Part shown: positions 16,515 through 24,371 of the stretch, one piece after another
How positions within the stretch are numbered: position 1 is the stretch's first letter
How the letters are laid out: each line of letters starts with the position of its first letter
IMG/VR virus record: IMGVR_UViG_3300028840_003472
Location: 1-35,201 of that record
DNA length: 35,201 nt
DNA from: a virus
Strand: one strand, 5' to 3'
The notes under the pieces: model-generated
Told to the model about the DNA's origin: nothing
What the model saw: only the letters and a program-made list of their open reading frames with translations
Database searches by the model: none
Program-made: the position numbers and the translations under genes

Positions 16515-16845
16515 TAAGAAATATCAAGAACTACTAAATAAAGTAATCAGCAAAGCAATTCTGATGAACACAACTACAGAACACAATGAAGATCTAGATG
16601 ACAAAGTAAAAGTAGTACAAAAAGCAACTTCACTTTCTATTTTGGAACCACTTTTTGACTATATGGAAGAAAGTGGTAATGAAGAAGTAAAAAAGCTTGT
16701 AGGAAGATATAAGAGCCATATAAAGACTCTAAAAGATCATGGGGTAATACAAGATATAGATAATATCGAAGAGCATGTTAAAGAATTAAAAAAGAAAATC
16801 GAAAAGAAATCAAAAGATGAGAAAAATAACGGTAGTACTAAATGA
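16501..16845 (+). CDS. Unknown helical cassette protein (114 aa)
   Basis: AGAGGTAG precedes the ATG. Almost wholly helical and highly charged; the C-terminal 40 residues (EEHVKELKKKIEKKSKDEK) form a coiled coil. It overlaps genes on both sides (14 and 29 bases), so translation is probably coupled. Could pair with the preceding 113-aa protein or with the ribbon-helix-helix proteins, but there is no direct evidence. Confidence 0.55.
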   Translation: MEKANKKYQELLNKVISKAILMNTTTEHNEDLDDKVKVVQKATSLSILEPLFDYMEESGNEEVKKLVGRYKSHIKTLKDHGVIQDIDNIEEHVKELKKKIEKKSKDEKNNGSTK

Positions 16846-16990
16846 TGAAACTGAAGAAAAGTTTCAATTTATACTTACTTGTCGAGGAAGGCGTCTTAAA
16901 TGGCAAAGACTTCCAACCTACAAAGAGATAATGATCGACGCAATGGAGCTTCTCTATCAAAAAGAAAAGGAGCTCAATGGTAAAGATTAA
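16817..16990 (+). CDS. Very small ribbon-helix-helix-like protein (57 aa)
   Basis: A short frame starting MRKITVVLNDETEEKF, beginning 29 bases before the end of the 114-aa gene and ending 14 bases inside the next gene. The pattern strand (ITVVLND), helix (ETEEKFQFILTCRG), helix (TYKEIMIDAMELLYQKEK) is that of MetJ/Arc-type ribbon-helix-helix DNA-binding proteins. No strong ribosome site; coupling to the upstream gene is likely. The frame's codons avoid stops through the only gap in the cassette, which supports it being real. Confidence 0.5.
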   Translation: MRKITVVLNDETEEKFQFILTCRGRRLKWQRLPTYKEIMIDAMELLYQKEKELNGKD

Positions 16991-17288
16991 AAAGTCAATA
17001 GGCCTCGACAAAAAAAGTTGTAATATAATAAAAAAAAAGCAACAACAAATCAGAAGACTACGTAAAAATAATTCTGAAAGATTAATATCTGAAATTTTTG
17101 AGAATGCAATAGTATTATTTTATAATAAGATAAATGAAAAGCTAGATCCATTTAATAAAGAAATAATCAAAAGGCAAACTGTATACATAACTGAAGAATC
17201 TAATGCAAAATATAATGAGCTTGCATTCAAATATAAATATAATCTTCAGCAGCTTGCAAATTTAATTATTAGGACAGCCTATAAATAA
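16977..17288 (+). CDS. Ribbon-helix-helix-like protein (103 aa), possibly tandem
   Basis: AAGGAG lies immediately upstream of the ATG. The N-terminal half has a strand (KIKKSIGLD) then helices (SERLISEIFENAIVLFY). The C-terminal part repeats the pattern: strand (QTVYITEE), helix (SNAKYNELAFKYK), helix (NLQQLANLIIRTAY). The second motif fits the ribbon-helix-helix fold well, so this may be a cassette or phage regulator. Next to the 57-aa protein of similar pattern, they could form a heteromeric repressor. Assignment is by secondary-structure pattern only. Confidence 0.5.
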   Translation: MVKIKKSIGLDKKSCNIIKKKQQQIRRLRKNNSERLISEIFENAIVLFYNKINEKLDPFNKEIIKRQTVYITEESNAKYNELAFKYKYNLQQLANLIIRTAYK

Positions 17289-17300
17289 GAAAGGTAAAAT

Positions 17301-17591
17301 ATGAAACATTTAGGCAGATATGTAATAGGAATGTCATTATTAATCTCAACCCCTATAATTACAATGCAAAAAAATAGTCAACCTACAAAGAGATTTACCA
17401 ACTCATACTGCTATAATACATATAAAGAATTAAAGAATCACAAAGGTAAAGTTGGGTTAGCGGTCGGGTCAATTGGGACAATTGTTATATCTAAAATATT
17501 TAATAAAGAAATTAATGGTTATATTAAGCCACTTATCAAAAGTCTATGGAATAAGACTACAGGCTGGATAAAAAGAATCTTTGGTAAATAA
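17301..17591 (+). CDS. Signal-bearing small membrane protein (96 aa)
   Basis: AAAGG before the ATG. MKHLGRYVIGMSLLISTPIITM is a probable secretion signal; a second hydrophobic helix follows near 50-64 (KVGLAVGSIGTIVISKIF), and the C-terminus is a cationic amphipathic segment (SLWNKTTGWIKRIFGK). Last gene of the cassette. A pore-forming, exclusion or lysis-related function would suit the sequence, but none is shown. Confidence 0.55.
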   Translation: MKHLGRYVIGMSLLISTPIITMQKNSQPTKRFTNSYCYNTYKELKNHKGKVGLAVGSIGTIVISKIFNKEINGYIKPLIKSLWNKTTGWIKRIFGK

Positions 17592-17665
17592 ATTTTTTAT
17601 ACGTAACTATTCTTAATACGGTATTTTGTTATTTGTTTAAATTATTTTAAATTATTACTTTGCGT

Positions 17666-17695
17666 ATAAAAAAAAGGGCGGTGAGCACCGCCCTT
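17666..17695 (-). terminator. Strong terminator for the portal-side minus-strand genes
   Basis: Perfect 10-bp stem AAGGGCGGTG/CACCGCCCTT (17674-17683, 17686-17695), followed on the minus strand by a run of T residues. It ends the portal transcript before the opposing plus-strand cassette. On the plus strand only AAAAGG follows, so it is not a good terminator there. Confidence 0.85.
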
Positions 17696-17722
17696 AAAAG
17701 GAGGAAAATACAAAAAGTAGCA

Positions 17723-17815
17723 TTAATTCTTTTTTATATTCTTAGGCTTTTTAATCCCCAAAATATTCTCAGCTATTTTTCTAGCCTTCCCCCCTGGTCG
17801 TAGTGAAGCAGGCAT
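17723..17815 (-). CDS. Tiny basic protein (30 aa)
   Basis: The frame MPASLRPGGKARKIAENIL ends in a Lys-rich tail. Its ATG overlaps the stop of the preceding gene as TAATG, a typical coupled arrangement, and the strong terminator follows 30 bases later. Size and basic charge suggest a nucleic-acid- or capsid-binding peptide. Very short, so it may be spurious. Confidence 0.4.
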   Translation of the reverse strand: MPASLRPGGKARKIAENILGIKKPKNIKKN

Positions 17816-18042
17816 TATTTCCCCAGTCCAAATTTAGGAGCTGGTTCTCCCTTTTTTCCAACATCATTTGCCATTGGAAGATCCATTTCCATGAACTGTT
17901 GAGGAATTACTCCCTTAGAGGTCTTTACCATGTTCCAATATACTGCCTGATCTTTGTTAGAATTATAATATCCTGCAAATGGCTCATAGTATCCTGAATC
18001 GTAGCTCTTTATGCCACCATTCTTTTTCATTTTCTTTGCCAT
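17815..18042 (-). CDS. Small protein after the portal gene (75 aa), unknown
   Basis: ATAGGAGTAATATT precedes the ATG. Basic N-terminus (MAKKMKKNGG), then Tyr/Gly/Asn-rich (YDSGYYEPFAGYYNSN), and a Gly/Lys/Pro end. No membrane segment. Its place between portal and a terminator suggests a minor virion protein, but no family was recognised. The opposing plus-strand frame here (17803-17997) is a shadow. Confidence 0.6.
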   Translation of the reverse strand: MAKKMKKNGGIKSYDSGYYEPFAGYYNSNKDQAVYWNMVKTSKGVIPQQFMEMDLPMANDVGKKGEPAPKFGLGK

Positions 18043-18132
18043 AATATTACTCCTATATAGTAGTTAAAATATTAATATTCAAATCTAATTTGAGGTAGCC
18101 GCTAAAGACTACCCCAATTAAACGGAGAACCG

Positions 18133-20250
18133 CTAAAGCAACCCCTGTTCCCCCTCATTTGGTTGAAGCATTTCTTCCTGGAAGGCCTGCTCCTCAGGAA
18201 ACTCTTGCTGAGCAATAGGTTCTTGATCCATCTCTTGTTGAATCATAGCATCCTCAAAAGGCATCGGCATATCCTGATTCATCTGATTACGTTCAGCTTG
18301 TATAATCCTCATAAGCTCTACAAGCTCGTCTATCTTATTAGGATCAGACTGTTCAAGATCTTTCAGAACCTTAATTGCATCTAAATCAGTCTTCTGCTCG
18401 TCTCTTGCAGTTTCCATAGTCTTATTAATCATGTCAAATGTATCTTTTCCTATCTCGCTCTGGCGTCTCTTGGCCATTGCTCTATCAGATTCGGCCTTAG
18501 CATTCATCATATTCATTGTCGCTTGCTGCTCTTTCATATTAGCCTGCGTCTGCTGTTCTGTAAGTTGCTGAGCTTCTTGTTGCTGTTGTTGAATTGACTG
18601 TATGAGTTCATCTTTATTTTGAATTGTAGCCGCATTAATAAGAGCAGAGTCAGGAATCTGAATTCCCATCTCTCTTAGTACAATAAGCTGGGTAAATTCA
18701 TGCTGACGTTGTGTAGAGGTATCAAATCCTTCTTCAATGGCAATATCATACTTTGCAAATTTCTTATTATAAAATTCTTGAGTAGGCTCTTCGCCTATTA
18801 TTCTCTTAACTTTCCCAGGAGTATAATTATTCTGCATAACTTTAACAATTATTTCACCAAGTAATTTCTGAGAATTGTCAAGCTGATCAAATAGAGTCTG
18901 CTGTTGTATTAACGCCCATCCATGACGCATCTTAGCCAGTGCTGCTGATTTAAAGTCATCTGCTACTCCAAGTAGCTCTTCACTAGCCCCAGATATCTCC
19001 TGAAATTCTCGACCCAATGCTTCTGTAAGTTGGAAGAATGATTTAGGTATATCTACAGGCTGGATCGGCATAAAATCACCCATATCAGCACTTTTTTTGA
19101 GTCTGATCATACGACCATTGCCAGTCTTCATTGGAGCATCAGGATCTATAAGAGAGTCCTCTTTATATATATACCCTGAATTAGCACGAGACTCAGCCAT
19201 GTCAAATTCTATAATCTTTCTTCTGTTGTAAAGATACTGCACATCGCGTAAGCCCCTGACTATACCTTGTATACGTAATGGGAAATTATAGACGTCTTGG
19301 TCAAAATATCCAAATACAGGCACAAAAGGATAAGTATCTATACCCAAAGGATTCACATCGTTATATACAACAGAGCCATTAACTAAAAGCGCAAGCTTTA
19401 CTGTAGGTATAGTTGTATCTATTACTTTAACTTGAGGATATTGAGCTAAAAATTCACGAAGATTTGCATCATCTCCAGTCCATTCTAATGTCTCACCTAG
19501 ATTTACATCGACAAGTAATTTCTGCTTTCTGTAATCCCTATAATAGAACTCGTCATATGCTAATAGATTCTTTCTTAGAAGCTCATTTTCAGGTAAGTAT
19601 GGAAACTTACCGTCGTTGTAGTATGATGTCATCTCTTTTATCTGATCTTTTTTATCAGGAACAAGAGACATACAGGCTTCTTTTGTCAGAAATGATCTCT
19701 TCCACATTGCATTGCAGTCTGATAGATCTTTCTTTCTGAAATATGGATCCATAATAAAGCTATTATAACTACAGTTGTCAACTTTAATTTCTCCAGAAAT
19801 AGGATCATTCCGATAATCTACCCAGACTTGCATTAAATTCATACCGGTAACTAATGCACCGTTATAGGCTTCTGATATTACATCTAGTATATTTGCATTT
19901 CTTGTAGCCGATGATAAAAGCTTAGTGAGCTGATCGGCAGTCCGCTGATCGCTATTCTCAACAGGCGTAGCTATCATAGATTTGCGAGTTCTCCGTTGAT
20001 AACCTGAAAGGAGATTAGTTATACGTCTAATTCTATTGAAACTAAAATTTTTTCTGGTTCTTATAGGAACACTATACAATTCACTCCATAAGGTCTGATC
20101 GCCTGCATTAAATCTTGCGTCTATACTGGCTTCATGCCAATATGTCTGATTGACCATCATTGCATCGTTGTAGAAGGTCTCGACCATCTCTCTTATGGCT
20201 GCATCTCCACTCCCATATGATATAATGTTTCCGCTAGGAAATAAGGCCAT
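18133..20250 (-). CDS. Portal protein, P22-like (705 aa)
   Basis: Dodecameric ring at the capsid vertex through which DNA is packaged and ejected. The N-terminal region (NQTYWHEASIDARFNAGDQ; RRITNLLSGYQRRTRKS) and motifs such as RGLRDVQYLYNRRKIIEFD (about 330-350) and SGASEELLGVADDFKSAALA (about 415-435) are typical of P22-type portals, and the length is near the usual 700-750. The C-terminal 175 residues are Gln/Met/Glu-rich with a coiled coil (IQQQQQEAQQL onward), like the barrel or tail of long portals. AGGAGTAGTTTA precedes the ATG. A TATAAT with a poor -35 lies upstream near 20293-20298 on the minus strand. Confidence 0.85.
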   Translation of the reverse strand: MALFPSGNIISYGSGDAAIREMVETFYNDAMMVNQTYWHEASIDARFNAGDQTLWSELYSVPIRTRKNFSFNRIRRITNLLSGYQRRTRKSMIATPVENSDQRTADQLTKLLSSATRNANILDVISEAYNGALVTGMNLMQVWVDYRNDPISGEIKVDNCSYNSFIMDPYFRKKDLSDCNAMWKRSFLTKEACMSLVPDKKDQIKEMTSYYNDGKFPYLPENELLRKNLLAYDEFYYRDYRKQKLLVDVNLGETLEWTGDDANLREFLAQYPQVKVIDTTIPTVKLALLVNGSVVYNDVNPLGIDTYPFVPVFGYFDQDVYNFPLRIQGIVRGLRDVQYLYNRRKIIEFDMAESRANSGYIYKEDSLIDPDAPMKTGNGRMIRLKKSADMGDFMPIQPVDIPKSFFQLTEALGREFQEISGASEELLGVADDFKSAALAKMRHGWALIQQQTLFDQLDNSQKLLGEIIVKVMQNNYTPGKVKRIIGEEPTQEFYNKKFAKYDIAIEEGFDTSTQRQHEFTQLIVLREMGIQIPDSALINAATIQNKDELIQSIQQQQQEAQQLTEQQTQANMKEQQATMNMMNAKAESDRAMAKRRQSEIGKDTFDMINKTMETARDEQKTDLDAIKVLKDLEQSDPNKIDELVELMRIIQAERNQMNQDMPMPFEDAMIQQEMDQEPIAQQEFPEEQAFQEEMLQPNEGEQGLL

Positions 20251-20439
20251 TAAACTACTCCTATTCTTATCCTAATTTTTACGAATATATTATAATGCTA
20301 AAACAAATAAAAATTTAAGTGATTAAAAAATAGACAGAGAACGTCAACTAGAAAAAGAAAGATGCGAAACAGAGAACATCATCGACCATCTTTCCCAAGT
20401 AGAAAAAAAGCTTAAAATAAATCAGTACGTGATATTTTG

Positions 20440-20979
20440 TCACGACCTCAATACTTTTTCTATCTCATCTTTATCTGCAATTTTAGTCATCTGATCTTCT
20501 CGAACAAATATTGATCCATGATCTCCATGGGTAGGTGCATAACGTCCTTCATTAATAACTTTATTTAACCAGATTCCATAAAGGCCATAGGGCGTAGGTT
20601 CACCATATTCGTCGTTACCACCCTCATGGAGTAAAGCCAAGTATATTTCGAAAGGCCAACGTGCCTGCAAATCACAGTAACTTTTATGCTGCTCAAAGCC
20701 AATTCCAGTTTCAAGTACACCAAATTTTCTAGAAAATGCCTCTTGACGCTTTATCTCTAACCAATAAGGACCAAATTTATTATTATAAGCTAAATAATCT
20801 GGCAACTTTATATCTCCGATACAACTAAATAGTCGTGGACCCCCATTTTCATCACGCGGCTTTATATCACATATTGGCACCACGTCATTGCCTAATCTTT
20901 TGAAAAATTCTTCTAACAATTGCTCTCCTTCATGGCCATATTTAAATTTGTGTTCAAACTTCTTATCACTTCTCTTCAC
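20440..20979 (-). CDS. PD-(D/E)XK nuclease-fold protein (179 aa)
   Basis: GTG start after AAGGAAATTCT. The catalytic pattern is visible: helix with HEGEQLLEEFF (Glu17/Glu19), LPDYLAY (Asp61), WLEIKRQ (Glu75-x-Lys77), and FEQHKSY (Gln97). This resembles Holliday-junction resolvases and VRR-type or Cas4-like nucleases. Placed between large terminase and portal, it may resolve branched DNA before packaging, or it may act with the ERF recombinase. The motif is clear; substrate and role are inferred. Confidence 0.65.
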   Translation of the reverse strand: MKRSDKKFEHKFKYGHEGEQLLEEFFKRLGNDVVPICDIKPRDENGGPRLFSCIGDIKLPDYLAYNNKFGPYWLEIKRQEAFSRKFGVLETGIGFEQHKSYCDLQARWPFEIYLALLHEGGNDEYGEPTPYGLYGIWLNKVINEGRYAPTHGDHGSIFVREDQMTKIADKDEIEKVLRS

Positions 20980-20997
20980 AGAATTTCCTTTAATAAT

Positions 20998-21038
20998 AGC
21001 GAGTACTAGAGAAAAGGAACCGAAAACTAGTACTCGCT
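20998..21038. repeat. 12-bp inverted repeat spanning the terminase stop codon
   Basis: Perfect arms AGCGAGTACTAG (20998-21009) and CTAGTACTCGCT (21027-21038) with a 17-nt loop. The 5' arm of the minus-strand RNA holds the last codons and stop of the large terminase; the 3' arm ends 19 bases before the nuclease GTG. No T-run follows, so it may be a processing or translation-control hairpin rather than a terminator. Confidence 0.7.
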
Positions 21039-24000
21039 GTCCCTAAAAATAGGAGGAAGGTTAGTATTGGAACCGTACATTATTTCTTTACACTTTTTAT
21101 CAAATTCTTCTGGAGATCTTTCATTGGAATCAATATAAGACAATGACTGGCATACATAGCGTAGACAATCACAATGATCATTAGTCCAATCTACTTTATC
21201 TTTATTTATAAATCGCTTTGTAACTGGATCCCACTTTCTTGAATAGGCTTCAAGAGCATCAAGAAGCAAGCTACAATTCTTTTCATCAAAAAATATTCTC
21301 TTAAACGAATGCTTAACCACTTCGATACCATCATTGAGAAATGTCCTATCGAGAACGGTTATCTTTAAACCAAGCTGCTCCAAAATTTGCAATCTGGTTT
21401 CACCACTACCAAGCTCATGCTTCTTAGCATCATGAGGAAAGAAATGATTGCCGTATACATAGCCTTTTGACTCAGAATATGAGCGCAACAGACTCACATA
21501 ATGTGATAAGTCTTGATTAGATTTATGGTAATGATCTATTACACAAATTTTACGACCTATAACCTGATAAAAGATTATAACAGAAGGACTGTGATAGCCT
21601 AGATCCCAAGCAGTATAGACTTCATGAGAAGAATCATGTGGCACATATCCAATACGTCTATCTGCATAAGCCTGTTGAACATACTTTGCATAATATGCAC
21701 CAGTATTGGCAACTTCAAAGCTGCAGTTATGGACTGCTCTACCATTTGCAATATAACTCTCATCGTATTGAACTTTTAAGTTATATACATTTCCATCATA
21801 ATCAAAGCTTCTAACATTTTTAACAAGGGCTGCTATGCAATTTTTTGCGCGTAATAGATTACTTTTAAATCTAGGTTTCAGATATCCAATATTTACGCAA
21901 TATGATTCTTTACATTTAACGATTCTGCCTTCAATTATTGAAGTTGTGGATCGTCTTCTTGTAATTCCAGCAGCATATCCAAGATTTAGACTATTAGCTA
22001 ATAATTGTACTTGGTAGGCAAGTTGCTTGCTTGTTGTAGTATAACAAAATTTTTTATATCCATTGTGTACAGAGAAACAACCATCACCTTCAATTAATTC
22101 GTGAAAGAAGCTTTTCTCATGACCAATAATTAATGTCATTGGAATATGCTTATTATAAGATATTGATCCACAATTTGACTTAAAGAAATCCACTAGATAT
22201 ACACTATTTACAGTAATAGTTATCGCAGTTTCACCTCTCTGGATTTTATAACTATATCCAAGAGATTTAAGTAGATCAATAACTCTAGATTTTTCATTTT
22301 CATTACCAACTGTAAATTGTAGACCATTTTTAAAGCTACTTCCTTCAGTTATATACCAAGCCATTAACATACAAAGATTGTAGGATATCACACTTTCGTT
22401 AGATATATTTCTTTTTGGAAATACAACCCTATCACCATATTTTATATTAGCAGCAGGGACCCAGCTATATGACTGAGTAGATTGATTATAAATTTGAATT
22501 GGATGATTTGGTGTACAGATTATATTTTCATATGAACCATATGAACTAATTTCAATCATCTTACCAGTATAAGGTCTATCTATTACACCAAGTACTCTTC
22601 TAAATCTGCCAGAATGTGACACGACAATATCATCAGCCTGGATCTGATTAATCATAGTAACACCATTTGGTGTTAATATTCCTGTATTAGCAGGAAAGCA
22701 AAAATATTCCTGAAGAAATAACTCATCAGACATTCTTCCTTTTTCTTTAGCTAATACTTTCTCACTAACATGCTTAGTTTCATCAATAGTTAGAATCTTG
22801 GCGTACCATTCTTCATCATCACCAGAAGTTGCATATTTATATACATTATAGAATTCATTGTGACCATTAGGAGTGGAAATAAATACTACCCAACCACTAT
22901 TGGCTGCTAGAATTGGGGCTACAACACCATTATACGCGTCAGGATGATTAACACGACTATACTCAGAAAATACCACCCCAACAGGATTTGTGCCACGAAG
23001 TGAGTTTCCGGACCAACATTCTTTTCCATTACGTCTTACCTTTATTACCCCAGATGGAACTGTTATACAATATACGTTGCCACAATAATCTTCCATCTGA
23101 ATATAGTTGGCTTTGCTCGAGCAAAATCGCTTAAATTTAGACTTTCTAACCCTTATAGAATATAGATCATGATTGCTAATTATTTCTCTACCGCGTATCA
23201 AACCGCCAGAACTTCCAGCCTTAGACTTAATCTTTACATACCCGCTATAGCCAATCTTTAATATAAGCTCCTGAACATCATCAATAAGTTGCTTTGAGCA
23301 TGAATAATAATATATGGAGCCATTCTTATGTATAGTTCCATCACCAAGTACAAGCCAAGTAAATAACTCTTCTAGATATATCTTGTCATATTTAAGAACA
23401 TCTCTCGGAATAAATCTATCAGGCTGCTTTCCAAATTGAGAAAAATAATTATACATGTCTTTACTGTAGAACACATATCTATCATCTCTCTTGCTATACT
23501 TAATTCCACATCGATCTAATAATTCTTCAATCTTTGCTCTAGTGTGAAATTTCTTTTGTGCTATAGAAACCTCATAACCTTCTGATTGTCTATAAGACGA
23601 AGACCCTTCCGACAAGTATATACCAAGCAAAGCCATATAATCCATCATAGATATGGTTATATCTGTACCAGGAAATGTAAATGAACTTTGCTTCTTGCCT
23701 TTCCAGTCACACATAGACGGAATTGAATAATATTTAATAGTAGGATCAGATATTCTTTTAAACTTATAAGCACCCTTAGGAGATTTAACATAGAATTTAT
23801 GATTTGGGGTGACCAACATATCCATAGCTTTGTTCTTAATAGAATACATAGGTCCAGAATAAGATTGCTTAATATAATCAAGTGGCTTTTCGTAAACCAT
23901 ACAACCATCTTTAAGCGTTGCTACTTTTATATTCTCGAACTTTCTGTCTATAAGTTCTTGGAATAACATCCAGCCATTATCGGTCAAAATTTCTGTTTCG

Positions 24001-24371
24001 GCATCATAGCAATCTGCATTATCGGCTCCGTTAAATTGTATTATGCTGCCATTTACAAGAACAATTTTCATTTCTACGTTATTTTTTTTGGCGATTAATC
24101 TAGCAGGTATAAAGTCTAAAAATCTTTCGCCTGTGCTTAAAATTGAGTCCCATACTGCACGACGACATTGATCATATTTTGGATAGAGATAGTAATATAC
24201 CCCGACACGCTTAAAAGCTTGCCTTAGCATTAGGTTAAGAGCAGCAACATCTTTACCTGCACGTCGAGGCCATACAATCACAAATTTCTTTTTGCCTTCA
24301 TACTCTAAAGCATTTATTAAGTCACGTTGGTACCAACGTGGCTCAAATGTATCGACTTTTACTTCTTGCAT
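21027..24371 (-). CDS. Terminase large subunit interrupted by two inteins (1114 aa precursor, 453 aa mature)
   Basis: ATP-driven DNA packaging motor with nuclease. The extein parts show Walker A WPRRAGKD (34-41), a Walker B-like VGVVFSEYS (464-472), the STPNG coupling motif (499-503), and nuclease acidic residues in AWDLGYHS (Asp923), FPHDAKK (Asp981) and DWTNDHCDC (Asp1066/1068). Residues 121-456 and 558-882 are inteins; removing them joins NGADNAD to SLRG and QEYF to CSFEV, both typical terminase sequence, leaving 453 residues, a normal size. Translation start overlaps the end of the upstream membrane-protein gene by 13 bases, with no strong ribosome site, so it is probably coupled. Packaging mode is not certain; the circular assembly suits headful packaging. 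Confidence 0.92.
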   Translation of the reverse strand: MQEVKVDTFEPRWYQRDLINALEYEGKKKFVIVWPRRAGKDVAALNLMLRQAFKRVGVYYYLYPKYDQCRRAVWDSILSTGERFLDFIPARLIAKKNNVEMKIVLVNGSIIQFNGADNADCYDAETEILTDNGWMLFQELIDRKFENIKVATLKDGCMVYEKPLDYIKQSYSGPMYSIKNKAMDMLVTPNHKFYVKSPKGAYKFKRISDPTIKYYSIPSMCDWKGKKQSSFTFPGTDITISMMDYMALLGIYLSEGSSSYRQSEGYEVSIAQKKFHTRAKIEELLDRCGIKYSKRDDRYVFYSKDMYNYFSQFGKQPDRFIPRDVLKYDKIYLEELFTWLVLGDGTIHKNGSIYYYSCSKQLIDDVQELILKIGYSGYVKIKSKAGSSGGLIRGREIISNHDLYSIRVRKSKFKRFCSSKANYIQMEDYCGNVYCITVPSGVIKVRRNGKECWSGNSLRGTNPVGVVFSEYSRVNHPDAYNGVVAPILAANSGWVVFISTPNGHNEFYNVYKYATSGDDEEWYAKILTIDETKHVSEKVLAKEKGRMSDELFLQEYFCFPANTGILTPNGVTMINQIQADDIVVSHSGRFRRVLGVIDRPYTGKMIEISSYGSYENIICTPNHPIQIYNQSTQSYSWVPAANIKYGDRVVFPKRNISNESVISYNLCMLMAWYITEGSSFKNGLQFTVGNENEKSRVIDLLKSLGYSYKIQRGETAITITVNSVYLVDFFKSNCGSISYNKHIPMTLIIGHEKSFFHELIEGDGCFSVHNGYKKFCYTTTSKQLAYQVQLLANSLNLGYAAGITRRRSTTSIIEGRIVKCKESYCVNIGYLKPRFKSNLLRAKNCIAALVKNVRSFDYDGNVYNLKVQYDESYIANGRAVHNCSFEVANTGAYYAKYVQQAYADRRIGYVPHDSSHEVYTAWDLGYHSPSVIIFYQVIGRKICVIDHYHKSNQDLSHYVSLLRSYSESKGYVYGNHFFPHDAKKHELGSGETRLQILEQLGLKITVLDRTFLNDGIEVVKHSFKRIFFDEKNCSLLLDALEAYSRKWDPVTKRFINKDKVDWTNDHCDCLRYVCQSLSYIDSNERSPEEFDKKCKEIMYGSNTNLPPIFRDSEY
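21726..22700 (-). other. Intein 2 of the large terminase (325 aa) with LAGLIDADG-type endonuclease
   Basis: Residues 558-882. Starts at Cys558 (CFPANTGILTPNGV, splicing block A), block B is IICTPNHPIQIY (618-628), the two dodecapeptide endonuclease motifs are LMAWYITEGSS (669-679) and FHELIEGDGCFS (756-767), and it ends RAVHN with Cys883 as the next extein residue. All canonical splicing residues (Cys1, TxxH, penultimate His, Asn, Cys+1) are present, so splicing is expected. Acidic residues at the ends of the endonuclease motifs (Glu676, Asp763) are retained, so homing activity is plausible. Confidence 0.9.
23004..24011 (-). other. Intein 1 of the large terminase (336 aa) with LAGLIDADG-type endonuclease
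   Basis: Residues 121-456. Begins CYDAETEILTDNGW (block A), block B is MLVTPNHKFYV (185-195), endonuclease motifs are ALLGIYLSEGSS (247-258) and FTWLVLGDGTIH (337-348), and the end is ECWSGN followed by Ser457. It interrupts the ATPase a few residues before Walker B. The residue before the last Asn is Gly, not the usual His, so splicing may be slower or use a variant mechanism. The joined sequence NGADNADSLRG is what an uninterrupted terminase would have. Confidence 0.9.

Noticed and set aside
17803-17997. Plus-strand frame opposite the 75-aa gene
   Set aside because: No ribosome site; the minus-strand gene has a good site, natural composition and a coupled neighbour.
20325-20490. Open plus-strand stretch reading like a coiled coil (KIDRERQLEKER, HLSQVEKKLKIN)
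   Set aside because: No start codon or ribosome site, and it runs into the nuclease gene on the other strand. It could be a gene remnant, but chance in AT-rich DNA is as likely.
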